Positions 26,401 to 37,194 of a stretch of DNA of 64,000 nucleotides are shown one piece after another; the first letter of the stretch is position 1; each line of letters opens with the position of its first letter. Source of the DNA: Voacanga thouarsii (taxonomy: Eukaryota; Streptophyta; Magnoliopsida; Gentianales; Apocynaceae); NCBI GenBank assembly GCA_026120185.1, contig JANUWF010001622.1:1550001-1614000 (forward strand). Reading direction: 5' to 3'. A program made the position numbers and the translations under genes. The notes under the pieces were generated by a model, which saw nothing but the letters and a program-made list of their open reading frames with translations, had not been told where the DNA came from and did no database searches.

Positions 26401-27360
26401 TACCAAAATTGTAAATAATAATTGTGTTATTATAAGTTTATATGTGGATGATATGCTTATATTTGGTACAAGTTTGGAAGTTGTGAATAGTACTAAATTA
26501 TTTTAGCTTCTAGTTTTGATATGAAAGATATGGGTGAAGCTAAAACAATATTGGGTGTTAGAGTTATAAGAAGGGGTGATGGTATTATGTTGTCACAAGA
26601 ACGTTATGTTGAGAAACTTCTTAAGAAGTTTGATAATTAGATGTGATATCTGTAAGCACTCCTTATGACCCTAACTCTCAATTGAAAAAAAAAATCATAG
26701 TCATTCAGTGGTACAATCTAAATATGTTCAAATTATTGAAAGTTTGATGCATGTAATGAATTTTTCAAGACCAGACATTGCATATACTGTCTATAGATTA
26801 AGTAGATATACTCATAACCCAAATCATGAGCATTAGTCTACTTTAACAAGACTAATAAAGTATTTGAGAGGAACCATAAACTATGGTATCCTATATGGAG
26901 GTTATCCGATTGTACTAAAAGGGTATAGTAATGCAAATTGGATCTCAGATACAAATGAGTCAAAATCCACTAGTAGCTTTATATTCAGCTTCGGAGGAGG
27001 TGCATTTGCGTGGAAGTCATCCTTGCAAACGATTGTTGCAAGATCCTTTATAGAGTTAGAGTTTGTAACTCTAGAATTAGCTGGAACTGAGGCTGATTGG
27101 TTAAGGACTTTCTTATCTGATATTCCTTTGGATCTGAAACCTATGCCTTCAGTATCCATGCACTGTGATTCTCAAGCATTAATTCACATTGCCAAGAATA
27201 ACTTATATAAGGGAAAAAATTAACACATGAGATTGAGACATGATATCGTAAAGCAGCTGCGAAGAGATGAAATAATTTTCATTGATTTCGTAAGGTCATA
27301 AGTGAATTTGGCTGATCTTCTGACCAAACCCTTGGGAAAAAAGTTGATTTTGGAAATATT
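23445..27360 (+). pseudogene. Copia-1 gag-pol, decayed
   Basis: Gag starts at ATG 23445 (MASFNVPTPTN). The CCHC knuckle near 24290-24335 has lost its first Cys (Y-F-V-C-G-K-P-G-H-H-A-S-Q-C). Protease DSGAT motif at about 24460. The pre-integrase domain (LWHARLGHVNF) lies at about 24850 and the integrase core, with IDDFSTFTKLY and SDRGGEY, at 25090-25270. RT starts at about 25880 (WKEAIKTKLNSI), continues PIGCNWIFKKK, DVKTAFLNGDLEEEIYM and LYGLKQAPKQWYEKF, and its YVDDMLIF catalytic box is near 26440. RNase H lies at 26920-27340 (GYSNANWISD, DSQALIHIA). Stops at 23822, 24491, 24975, 25282 and 26350, plus frameshifts, kill the frame. Confidence 0.9.
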
Positions 27361-27968
27361 GAAGGGAATGTGACTAAAGCCAATTGAGTAGTCAATTATG
27401 ACAGAAACCTAACCTATGTGATTGGAGATCCCATGAAATAGATTCATATGGATAATAACAAGTCAAAGTTGACTCTGAAGCACTAATATTAAGTCTCTCC
27501 TATGATGTGCGAACAAGTGCTTGTAACTGTAAACTATTTGTGAGTGTTTAGTTAAACTCTTAATGGATTCATATGCCTTGTGGGTGGTATAATTAAGCAG
27601 TGTACACTTGATGAATTCACCTATATGAGTGTGGAATGGGTCTGTTTCTATGAGGTTGTTATTGGCTAATCTCTAGAGCATTTATGAATACCTAGGCACG
27701 TGTACGGCCTATTTGTGCAAAACAGCGATGAATGACAAATTGTGAGGGTAAAGGTTGAATAATAAAATCTCTAACTTATAATAAGAGGTTATCAGTTCAC
27801 AGAAGTTATAAGCTTCACTGATAATTTTGTAGGTTATATTTTATTATTCTATGTTTGGTTCATAGTTCAGAAGACATCAAACTTTAAAAACCTTTTATCC
27901 ATAAATATAACCCAGTGTTTCCTTGTCTTTTTTTTCTTTATCAGATCCTTTTAAAATATGTGGGGGAT

Positions 27969-28435
27969 TGTTGGAATATTTCAAATGCATAAAGCACAAC
28001 AAATGTTGACCAAGTCTGTATACTCCACTATCTTCTCAACTAAGCCACCAGATTTTTCTCACCCAAACTTCCTTGGTCAATCAAACTTCTAATGTGGAGG
28101 AGGATTTTCTCCTCAAATCCCTCATTTACAGTTGTGGTATTTGCCTATAGATACCAAACCATTCTATTCATTTGGGTATATATTTTTCAGAAAGAAGAAA
28201 AGCTTTTTCACTCCCATCTTCTTTTCTCTTGTTAAGGATTTTGCTTTATATTAAATTAATAGTGTTACAGTTGGGTTATATTAATTATCTTTTGTCATTC
28301 TTGCAACCCACTTTCGTTGAAGAGCTTGTTTAATTCTAGCGGGACTACCAAACTAGTCCTTTAGGATAGTATCAATACGATTCAAGCCTTTGTTCTTTTC
28401 CATTAATGTTTCTATTTTCCTAACTTTCTCCTATA
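27969..28435 (+). repeat. 3-prime LTR of Copia-1
   Basis: 467 bp, nearly the same as 22962-23432. Bordered by the polypurine tract on the left and GGCGA on the right. Confidence 0.92.
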
Positions 28436-29548
28436 GGCGATACAATTTTGCATTGTGCAGTAGCAAGAAAACAATACGAGGCAAGTTCTTCTTACCTTAA
28501 ATTTTCTCTTTTCCCTTTGCAGTTTGGATCAATCAAAAAATGAAAATTTCTATTGGTAGGTTGTGGATTTCTTGCTTGATAAAAATAACTTGAGTGAGGG
28601 CATAGTGGAGATGAAATCCTTGAACAAGAGGGGATTTACACAGTTAGACGTTTTATTATTCCAAGGGGGTGACCGTGAAATTGAGGAGATGCTCAGGTTA
28701 GCCAGGGCTAGAAGAGTTGAGGACTTCCACTCCTTGCAGCAGCCCAGTTTCAATCATAATGTGGTTGATACAATATCTGTACAACGATCAGTATTTGAGG
28801 AGGGAAGGGCGTCAATCTCTCTTGAAATAGTTGCAAAACTTCTTCAAGTATAATAAGCTTAAAGATGCTCTAGGTAAAGTGAGAAACACACTGCTTATTC
28901 TGTCTGTATTAATCGCGACAGCTACATACCAAGACGTGCTTAGTCTACCAAGTTAGGTTTGGCTGCAAGATGATTTGCCTGCAGGCAATACAACTAGTAA
29001 TGATCCCAGAGCTCCCATACCACACATAGCAGGATGGGCTGCTATGGGGTCTCATAATTGGATTGCTTATGGTTTGTTTCTGGTCTTCAACTCAATTGGG
29101 TTTTTCATATCTATTTACATGATAAATTTTCTCACTTTTGGATTCCCATTACAACTTGAGTTACAAGTCTCCCTATTTTCACTTTGTATAACCTATGATA
29201 CTTCGATGGTTGCAATATCATCGAGCAATGGGATCACTTTCTGCTTCACCATCTCATCCATAGTACTGCCTTTGTTGATTTCTTTAGGAAACTGGATACT
29301 CAAAAACAATTCAAAGAGAGTCGAATGCGTTTCAAATGTGCATCAAGATCTCTGAACTGATTTACTGCTTGGAGATGGATAGTTGAAGCTTTATTTGGTT
29401 AGTTGATGTTCTTGGATGGGCATAGACGTTTAAGTGCCTTTCCCAGTAAGCTTTGATTGTTTTTTATGCTCTTGAATTTAGTATATCATTCTTGAATAAT
29501 TTTCAAACCCACCGGTCTTGTCTTCTTTATTTGTGATGATTTAAGAAA

Positions 29549-29724
29549 GGAAAATTAATCAATTTAGTCCCTTATATTTTTTATTTTAGAATGTTAGATC
29601 TCCTTTTTTATTTTCACCTAGTTTGGTCCCTTAACTAATTTTTTTTACCTGAAAAGGTCATTTTGATTGTTACCGTCAATTCTACCATCAAATGTTAAGG
29701 GCATTTTTAGTACTTCACTTTTCC
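29549..29724 (+). repeat. Left terminal inverted repeat of the C2 Pack-MULE
   Basis: Has the block pattern CAATTTAGTCCC, TTTGGTCCCTTAACTAA, CCGTCAATTCTACC and GTTAAGGGCATTTT shared with the MULE-1 and MULE-2 ends. Confidence 0.92.
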
Positions 29725-29932
29725 ACTCACTGAAGATAAACAATAAATCACTGAAAATATTTTATAACATTGTTGTGCATAACAAAGTGATTAATGACAT
29801 CAGCAAATATGTCACTAATCAAATTACAACCAACATTAACCAAAAGTTTCCGGACCATTGACAATCACAGCCCCTTTTTTTTTAGGAGGGGGTAGGGGGA
29901 GTCAGGTATAGTAAGAGGTTGACTTCATCAAA

Positions 29933-30721
29933 TCACCAGTCGCCGGCGTCGTCATAGGCCAGATTATCTTCAACCTTCTCCGCAGCATCCTCAGCGATCT
30001 TGTCCTTAGCGTAACTAACACCCTCGACTAAAGGGAGACCACCTGGTGCCCGTGCAACTGCACTCACGGCCAATTCCGTTCCCTTCCCACCAAACTTACT
30101 CTTCTTCTTCTCCTCGTACACTACCTGGGTGGTCCTATAGGTAGGCTGCTCATACGCAAGTTGACCATAGGGTGGAGGGGGAGTATCGTAGGGTATCTCG
30201 AAGGTGGTGTGACCCCGTAGGGTGCACCATAAGGTGTCGATGGTTCAACGTAGTCTCTAGATCCAAGTGGTGGAACACCATAGGAAGGTTTGTAGTATGG
30301 ATCCGAGGCACGATACCAGGGCTATTGGACGAAAACCTTGCCTACCAATTTACCTTGTGGATGTCTAGAGGGGCGCTTGAGCTCAAGCTTCCTCTCGATG
30401 CTGTAACGTTACCTACCTCATCGACAATGTCCCGGATGAAAATACGATGGAGCCGATGAGCGGCTTGGTGCAGTCTTCTGAATCGGCATGGACGATGTCA
30501 ACGTATAAGGTGGATGCTTCTATGGGGGAATTGAAAGGAATGACAACTATATCGTTCCATTCCGAGTCGGTGTCACCACTCTCGTCGACTCTGGTGGAGC
30601 ATTTGGCTTTAGGGTCGATCCAAAGGACTGCGTAGGCCTTGAGCCAACCATTACGCCAGTTGACGTTCTTGAGATCCTTTGCCCTGGTAACGATAACCTT
30701 TAGCTCGTAGTTTATTAGCAA
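29933..30721 (-). pseudogene. Captured SRC2-like C2-domain protein gene
   Basis: Minus-strand intronless copy starting three bases inside the right inverted repeat (ATG at 30721). The C2 domain starts [18 protein letters not shown] and continues [20 protein letters not shown] and W-N-D-I-V-V-I-P-F. Calcium-dependent phospholipid binding is typical of the family. A Pro/Tyr-rich middle follows (DPYYKPSYGVPPLGSRDYV, PYGAPYGV). The C-terminus is the family signature: KKKSKFGGKGTELAVSAVA, then DDAAEKVED-like EDAAEKVEDNLAYDD. Frame changes near 30415 and 30195 and a stop near 30325 break it. The segment is clearly richer in GC than its surroundings, as expected for coding DNA copied from elsewhere. 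Confidence 0.88.
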
Positions 30722-30723
30722 TT

Positions 30724-30901
30724 GGAAAAGTGAAGTGTTGAAAATACCCTTAACATTTGACGGTAGAATTGATAGTAACGGTCAAAAGGACCTTTTCAGG
30801 TAAAAAAAATTAGTTAAGGGACCTAATTATGTGAAAATAAGAAAAAGGGATCTAACCTTTCAAAACAAAAAAAGATAAATGTCTAAATTGGCTAATTTTC
30901 C
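30724..30901 (-). repeat. Right terminal inverted repeat of the C2 Pack-MULE
   Basis: 178 bp, reverse-complement match of 29549-29724. Confidence 0.92.
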
Positions 30902-30984
30902 TTTAAGAAATAAATCTCTAAAAAGACTCTTCTTTAGAGAAAAAAAATTGCAAAACACCGAAACATTCCCACTAAATTCAAAAC

Positions 30985-31351
30985 TGTTATGAATTATTGG
31001 AATCTCCATTAATTAATGGAGGCTCCACTAATTATGGATTTATGTGAATTATTAGAAGATTTTTATGGATGTCCACCATTTAGTGGAGACACCACTAATT
31101 GAGATTAGTGAAAAATGATGTATGCCATGATGTAATCCACTAATTAGAGCTCTATAAATAGAGCTATTCTCTAAGCTTGTAAGACACCATTATTTTGTGA
31201 AAGAAAGATTAGTGAAAGAAAGATTAGAGAAAGAATTGTGAGAGAAAGAAAGAGAGAAGTTTGAAGAGAAATTCTTGTGCAAAGAATAGTTAGAATTCTC
31301 TTAGTGTGTAGTGTATAGATTTTATTCTAACACTATCCTAATTTTATAACA
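30985..31351 (+). repeat. 5-prime LTR of Copia-2
   Basis: 367 bp. Differs from the 3-prime LTR by a few substitutions and a duplicated gaaagattag unit near 31200-31220. A TATAAATA promoter box lies at 31153-31160. Confidence 0.93.
31153..31160 (+). promoter_or_regulatory. TATA box in the Copia-2 5-prime LTR
   Basis: TATAAATA inside gagctcTATAAATAgagct. It is conserved at the same LTR position at 36384-36391 and in the related copy at 60890-60897, which supports a promoter role. Confidence 0.7.
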
Positions 31352-31452
31352 CGTTATCAGCACGAGTCTCTACTGGTACAAAAGCCAGAAGACTAAGCAC
31401 GAGTTTCTGTCGTTACCAAAGCCAGAAGACAGGTACGCATTTATTGATCTCT

Positions 31453-32520
31453 ATGGCTAACATCGCTAAACTCGAATTTGTAGCCCTTGATATTTCCGGA
31501 AAAAATTATATGTCATGGGTTCTCGATGCGTAAATGCATCTAAATGTCGAAGGCCTTAGTGAAACTATTCAAGCAAATAATAGTGCATCTGCACAACACA
31601 AGGCTAAAGCTTTGATTTTTATTCGTCGTCATCTCGATGAAAATTTGAAAATGGAATATCTTACCGAAAAAGATCCATATGGCCTGTGGTAAAATTTAAA
31701 AGAAAGATTTGACCACCTGAAGATGGTCGTACTACCTACTGCACGGTATGAATGGTTACACCTGAGGTTGCAAGATTTTAAAACCGTGAATGAATATAGC
31801 TCCGCAATGTATAAAATTACATCTCAATTAAAATTATGCGGAGAAAAAGTGACTGATGAAGATATGTTGGAGAAGACATTCTCCACCTTTCATGCCTCGA
31901 ATATTATCCTGCAGCAACAATATCGAGAAAAGGGGTATACAAAATTTACAGATTTAATTACTACCCTCCTCATTGCAGAGAAAAATAATGAGTTATTATT
32001 GAGAAATCATGAAGCCAGACCAACTGGCTCAACAGCACTTCCAGAAGTGAATGCTGTTGGCTCCAGCAGAAGCCATCGTTATAGTCGTGGTCGTGGCCAT
32101 GGCCGTAACCGTGGTCGTGGTTATGGTCGTAGACACGCTCGATATTTCCCTTATCACAATTATAATCAAACTGTGAGAAATACTGGCCACCTGAAGTGGA
32201 ACAGAAAAGATCATAAGGGAAAAGAAAAAGAAATTGAAGAAAAGCATGAGGATATATGTTATAGATGTGGCATGAAAGGTCATTGGTCACGAAACTGTCG
32301 TACGGCTAAGCATTTAGTTGAATTGTATCAATCTTCATTGAAAAATAAAAATGTGGAAGCAAATTTTTCTCAACATCCAATAAATAATGTTGAGGATGAT
32401 GATATTGATCCTGAAGATCTTAATATCAATATTACCCATATGGATGTATCGGATTTTTTTGAACACCCAGACGGTAGGATAGACCATTTAATTGGTGATA
32501 GCAGTATCCAGAAGAACTAA
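31453..32520 (+). pseudogene. Copia-2 gag
   Basis: Starts at ATG 31453 (MANIAKLEFVALDISGKNYM). The UBN2-type gag core runs to about 32000 (ERFDHLKMVVLP, EYSSAMYKITSQLKLCGE). An Arg/Gly-rich stretch follows (GRGHGRNRGRGYGRR, about 32085-32140), then the CCHC knuckle CYRCGMKGHWSRNC at about 32257-32298. The stop is at 32518-32520. Two in-frame stops, at codons 27 (31531) and 80 (31690), inactivate it. Gag packages the element RNA in relatives. Confidence 0.88.
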
Positions 32521-32602
32521 AGCCTCACCCTAATATTTTTGTATTTTCATTTTCATTCTATTCTAATAATATTTACGTTTACATATATATATTTGTGTTC
32601 AG
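32521..32602 (+). other. Non-coding spacer between Copia-2 gag and pol
   Basis: 82 bp between the gag stop and the ATG opening the protease frame. It is T-rich and ends in tttgtgttcag, like a plant splice acceptor placed right before the pol ATG. Confidence 0.5.
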
Positions 32603-35600
32603 ATGGCTGTTGTTAATGATGATGTATGCATTATTGATAGTGAAACTACATACACCATACTAAAAAATGAGAAATATTTTTCTGATCTCAAAATGGGAGA
32701 AATAAATATTTATACGATAAACGGTAGTGCAAATGTAATTGAGGGCTCCGGAAGAGCTAGTATATTGTTGCCTAAAGGAACAACAATTATTATTGATAAG
32801 GCACTATTTTCCTCAAAATTCAGAAGAAATTTATTGAGTTTTAAAGATATCCGCAGAAATGGGTATCATGTTGAAACAAATGAGGAAAATGGGATTGAGC
32901 ATCTTTTTATTACTCAAATGCATTTGGGTAAGAAATCGGTATTAGAAAAATTGCTGTCTTTTTCTACTGGTCTATATTTTGTAAAAATACGTACAATTGA
33001 AATTCATCATCTAGTAAACCAGAAGTTTATTGATCCTATTACTTTTAGCATTTGGCATGACCGGTTGTTCATTCGGGATCTACCATGATGAGAAGAATCA
33101 TTGAGAATACACATGGTCATCCTTTAAAAAATAAAAGGATATTAACATCAGAAAAATTCGCATGTACTGTATGTTCCCTAGGAAAATTAATTGTTAAACC
33201 ATCACCAGTAAAAGTAGGAGCTGAAAGTCCTACATTTCTCGAACGGATTCACGGAGATATTTGTGGACCTATTGATCCACCATGTGGACCGTTCAAATAT
33301 TTTATGGTCTTAATTGATGCATCATCCCGATGGTCACATGTATGTTTATTATCTACTCGCAACCTGGTGTTTGCGAGATTACTTGCTCAAATAATTAAAT
33401 TACGAGCACAATTTCCGGACCATCACATTAAAAATATCCGTTTGGATAATGCTGGTGAATTTTCATCACATGCTTTTGATGCATATTGCATGTCAATTGG
33501 GATTAATGTTGAACATCCTGTAGCTCATGTTCACACACAAAATGGTCTTGTTGAATCTTTGATTAAACGATTACAATTAATTGCTAGACCATTATTAATG
33601 AAAACAAATCTCCCAACATCTGCCTGGGGATATGCTATTCTACATGCAGCAACACTTGTACGTATAAGACCAGCTAGTTATCATAAATTCTCTCATTTGC
33701 AATTGGCTTTTGGGTCAGAACCAAATATTGCTCATTTAAGAATTTTTGGGTGTGCTGTATATATTCCAATTGCACCAAACTAACGTACAAAGATGGGTCC
33801 TCAAAGAAGAAAGGGGATATACGTTGAATATGATTCTCCCTCTATTATCGTGTATGTTGAACCCCCGACAGAGATGTATTTACAGACAAGATTTGCTTGA
33901 TTGTCATTTTGATGAATCATTATCCCCTAAATTAGGGGAAGAACCAAAACAGTATAAAAAGGATCTTGCTTGGACAACATCATTAAATTATCTTGATCCG
34001 CGCACAAACGTATGTGAACTTGAAGTTCAAAAGATAATTCATTTGCAAAGCATTGCAAATCAAATGCCGACGCTTTTGTTGACTCTGGAAGAGTTACAAA
34101 ATCGCATATTCCAACCTATAAATGCTCCTATTCGAATTGAAATTCCAGCAGAACAAAATATTATACCTATAGTCGCTGAGTCAAAAATACGCTGAAGCGT
34201 GGCCGACCTATTGGTTCTAAAGATAAAAATCCTCGAAAGAAAAGAGGATTAAATGATCCGGAAGATCATATTGAAGAAAAGAATGATAAAGACCAAGAGA
34301 GAACCGATGACAAAGAACCGAAGTTGATGAAAGTAACACTGAAATTTCTATCAATTATACCACTTTCGGTAGAAGTTGGTATCGGATAGAAACTGTTATT
34401 GATAATATATTTGCATACAATATATCTCTTGATGTTACACAGGATAATGATGATCCCGAACCAATATCGCTTGATGAATGTCGGCATAGAAAAGATTGGC
34501 TGCAATGGAAAGATGCGATTCAATCGGAGTTAAATGCACCGACAAAACGTGAAGTCTTCGGACTGCAGTCCGAACACCGTAAGGTGTAAAACCCGTTGGC
34601 TACAAATGGATATTTGTGCGAAAGCGCAATGAAAAGAGTGAAATCGTTCGATATAAAGCGCGATTAGTAGCCCAAGGTTTTTCACAAAGATCGGGTATTG
34701 ATTATGATGAAACTTATTCTCCTGTTGTTGATGCTATTACACTCCGATATATTATCAGTTTAGCAAGTACATGAAAAGATAGATATGCGCCTATTAGATG
34801 TTGTCATCGCTTACTTGTATGGAAATTTAGAAAATGATGTTTACATGAAAATCCTCGAAGGATTTCATATGCCTGAAGCATATAAACATTATCCTCGTGA
34901 AAATTACTCCATCAAGTTGCGAAATCATTATATGACCTGAAGCAATCAGGCGCATGTGGTTCACACGTCTTAGTGAATATTTATTGAAAGCAGGATTTAA
35001 AAATGACCAGGTATGTCCATGTGTTTTTATTAAGAAATCTGGTTCTAAATTTGTGATATTAGCTATATATGTTGATGATATTAATCTTATTGGAACTCCT
35101 GAAGAGCTCCAAGAAACAATTGATTATTTAAAAAGAGAATTCGAAATCAATGATTTTGGTAAAACCAAATTTTGCCTTGGTTTACAAATTGAACATCTGG
35201 AGAGTGGAACATTTATTCATCAATCAACATATACAGCAAAAGTGCTAAAAAGATTTTACATGGACAAAGCACATCCATTGAGTATTCCAATGATTGTCCG
35301 ATCATTAAATGTGGATAAAGATTCTTTCCGACCTCAAGAAAATGATGAAGAACTCCTTGGTCCTGAAGTACCATATCTCAGTGCAATTGGTGCATTGATG
35401 TATCTTGCTAATAATACAAGACCTGATATTGCTTTTGCTATCAATTTATTAGCAAGATTTAGTTATTCACCAACACGATGACATTGGAATGGAATTAAAC
35501 AAGTCATTCGATATCTCCAAGGAACAATTGATCTCGGATTATTTTATTCAAATAAAACCAGTCCAACACTGATAGGTTATGCAGATGCTGGTTATTTATC

Positions 35601-36090
35601 TGATCCACATAAAGCACGTTCTCAAACGGGCTATTTATTTACATGTGGAAATACTGCTATATCATGGCGTTCTACGAAACAATCTATAGCAACTACTTCT
35701 TCAAATCATGCTGAAATTATAGCCATTCATGAAGCAAGTCGAGAATGTGTATGGCTAAGATCCATGATTCATTATATCCGAGAAAGTTGTGGATTATCAT
35801 CAATCAAAGGTATTCCAACTCCTCTTTATGAAGACAATGCAGCTTGCATAGCTCAATTACGAGGAGGATATATTAAAGGAGATCGGACAAAACATATTTC
35901 ACCAAAATTCTTCTTTACTCATGAACTCCAGAAGAAATGTGAAATTGATGTGCTACAAATTCGGTCATGTGATAACCTCACAGATATTTTCACGAAGACT
36001 TTACCGACTGCAACATTTGAGAAGTTGAGATATAAAATCGGTATGCGTTGGTTTAAAGATTTAAAGGAATCATCTCATCAGGGGGAGTAA
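32603..36090 (+). pseudogene. Copia-2 pol (protease, integrase, RT, RNase H)
   Basis: The frame opens at 32603 with a protease-like site (CIIDSETTYTIL, DS-x-T in place of the usual DSGAT/DSATT) and a pre-integrase region. The integrase follows (33100-33780: CTVCSLGK, HGDICGPI, DNAGEF, GLVESLIKR). After stops near 33783 and 34195, RT follows: DECRHRKDWLQWKDAI at about 34475, LDVVIAYLYG-like block near 34800, and the YVDDINLIG catalytic box near 35065. RNase H runs to 36090 (GYADAGYLSDPH, EDNAACIAQ). Frameshifts near 33085, 34200, 34570, 34770, 34935 and a stop near 35480 make it non-functional. Confidence 0.9.
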
Positions 36091-36215
36091 TAAACAGACA
36101 TATAGAATAGTGTTCTCTTTTTCCTTCACTAGATTTTTTTTCCCACTGGGTTTTTATCTAGTAAGGTTTTAACGTGGCATATTCTTTATGTAATGGATGG
36201 ACATCAAAGTGGGAG

Positions 36216-36567
36216 TGTTATGAATTATTGGAATCTCCATTAATTAGTGGAGGCTCCACTAATTATGGATTTATGTGAATTATTAGAAGATTTTTATGGA
36301 TGTCCACCATTTAGTGGAGACACCACTAATTGAGATTAGTGGAAAATGATGTATGACATGATGTAATCCACTAATTAGAGCTCTATAAATAGAGCTATTC
36401 TCTAAGCTTGTAAGACACCATTATTTTGTGAAAGAAAGATTAGTGAAAGAATTGTGAGAGAAAGAAAGAGAGAAGTTTGAAGAGAAATTCTTGTGCAAAG
36501 AATAGTTAGAATTCTCTTAGTGTGTATTGTGTAGATTTTATTCTAACACTACCCTAATTTTACAACA
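36216..36567 (+). repeat. 3-prime LTR of Copia-2
   Basis: 352 bp. Contains a perfect 11-bp palindrome with a 1-nt loop (AATTAGTGGAG / CTCCACTAATT) at 36242-36264 and further TTAGTGGAG/CCACTAATT motifs downstream. Confidence 0.93.
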
Positions 36568-36833
36568 AAAACTGATTTATTGAAGTTAAGAAAAGAGTAT
36601 GAACTTATGCAAATAGAAAATTTAGAAATGATCAAATTATATATTTTTATTTTTTGGTTTAACTGATTTTGTTAACGAGAGATAAAGGACAATGGAGAAT
36701 CTCTTTTATCTAAGTTATCTGATTTTATCAAATTATTCATAAAATCATATAAATTTTTTATTTATAGTTTTTTTTTTCAAATACAATAATTAATATTTTT
36801 GTTGATAATTAAGAGTTATTGATAAAAATATAA

Positions 36834-37114
36834 GGAAAATTACTCTATTTGATCCTTAAAGTTTGGTGTTTGTAATATTTTCGTCCTTAATATTTTTTTT
36901 TAGCTGTTATGGTCCTTAATAATTTTTTCTGCAATTATAGTCCATAATTTTTAGTTTTTAGGGACTATAATGGCTGATTTTATAGGCATAAAAATGCAAT
37001 ATTATGGATCATAATGCATAAAAAAATCATAAAGGATCATAACGACAAAAAAAAATATTAGGGATAAAAACTTTACAAATTTCAAATTTTAGGGACCAAA
37101 TAAACTAATTTTCC
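36834..37114. mobile_element. MULE-type MITE
   Basis: 281 bp palindromic element. The left end GGAAAATTACTCTATTTGATCC mirrors the right end (reverse complement GGAAAATTAGTTTATTTGGTCC), and the arms stay complementary for more than 80 bp. Flanking 9-mers aaaatataa and aaaaaatca agree at 7 of 9 positions, a possible decayed Mutator target duplication in A-rich DNA. Same tip sequence as the C2 Pack-MULE. Confidence 0.72.
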
Positions 37115-37194
37115 AAAAAATCATAAGAATATATTAGGAGATTAATATATTAACTACCCTTTGAAAATGGAAATAAGTTTATAATTTGTGCACT

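Larger units (their letters stand above)
22962..28435 (+). mobile_element. Ty1/copia retrotransposon Copia-1, inside an ankyrin exon
   Basis: A 5474-bp element with LTRs 22962-23432 and 27969-28435, both starting TGTTGGAATATTTCAAATG. It is flanked by a perfect 5-bp target duplication GGCGA (22957-22961 and 28436-28440). The polypurine tract is at about 27958-27968 (GTGGGGGAT). Domain order gag, protease, integrase, RT, RNase H marks Ty1/copia. The LTR ends have drifted (TTACA versus CTATA). No canonical initiator-Met primer site follows the 5-prime LTR. Many stops and frameshifts make it inactive. Confidence 0.95.
22430..29358 (+). pseudogene. Ankyrin-repeat / PGG-domain protein gene, split by Copia-1
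   Basis: A paralogue of the two intact genes at 38354 and 54437. Exon 1 starts at ATG 22430 (MEMRLIEATQTGNIQDLH) and carries ankyrin repeats such as GFSALHIASANGDVEIVKELL. A missing G near 22566 shifts the frame. A stop (22954-22956) follows, and then the Copia-1 insertion at 22962. After the element the exon resumes at 28436 (GDTILHCAVARKQYE) up to a GC donor at 28481. The next exon starts at 28560 (VVDFLLDKNN). The PGG membrane part follows with frame breaks near 28850: KVRNTLLILSVLIATATYQ, then a stop inside the PGG core, then LQDDLPAGN and further membrane helices to 29358. Relatives are membrane proteins of the ITN1/BDA1 type, linked to defence or stress. Confidence 0.88.
29549..30901. 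mobile_element. Pack-MULE carrying an SRC2-like C2 gene
   Basis: 1353 bp. The left inverted repeat (29549-29724) matches the reverse complement of the right one (30724-30901) along about 177 bp, from GGAAAATTA at the tip to CACTTTTCC at the inner end. A perfect 9-bp target duplication, TTTAAGAAA, flanks it at 29540-29548 and 30902-30910, the length typical of Mutator elements. Between the repeats there is only the copied C2 gene and about 200 bp of AT-rich DNA on its left side. Confidence 0.93.
30985..36567 (+). mobile_element. Ty1/copia retrotransposon Copia-2
   Basis: 5583 bp with short LTRs (30985-31351 and 36216-36567, TGTTATGAATT at one end and ACAACA or ATAACA at the other) and a perfect 5-bp target duplication AAAAC (30980-30984 and 36568-36572). 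The primer-site position directly after the LTR reads CGTTATCAGCACGAG. The polypurine tract AAAGTGGGAG is at 36206-36215. Gag, protease, integrase, RT and RNase H are in copia order. A few stops and frameshifts interrupt otherwise well preserved frames. It is younger than Copia-1 and unrelated to it in LTR sequence. Confidence 0.95.

Noticed and set aside
31970..32290. Minus-strand frames opposite Copia-2 gag
   Set aside because: Shadow of the Arg/Gly-rich gag stretch. Repetitive His/Asp/Gly pattern arises from the complementary codons.
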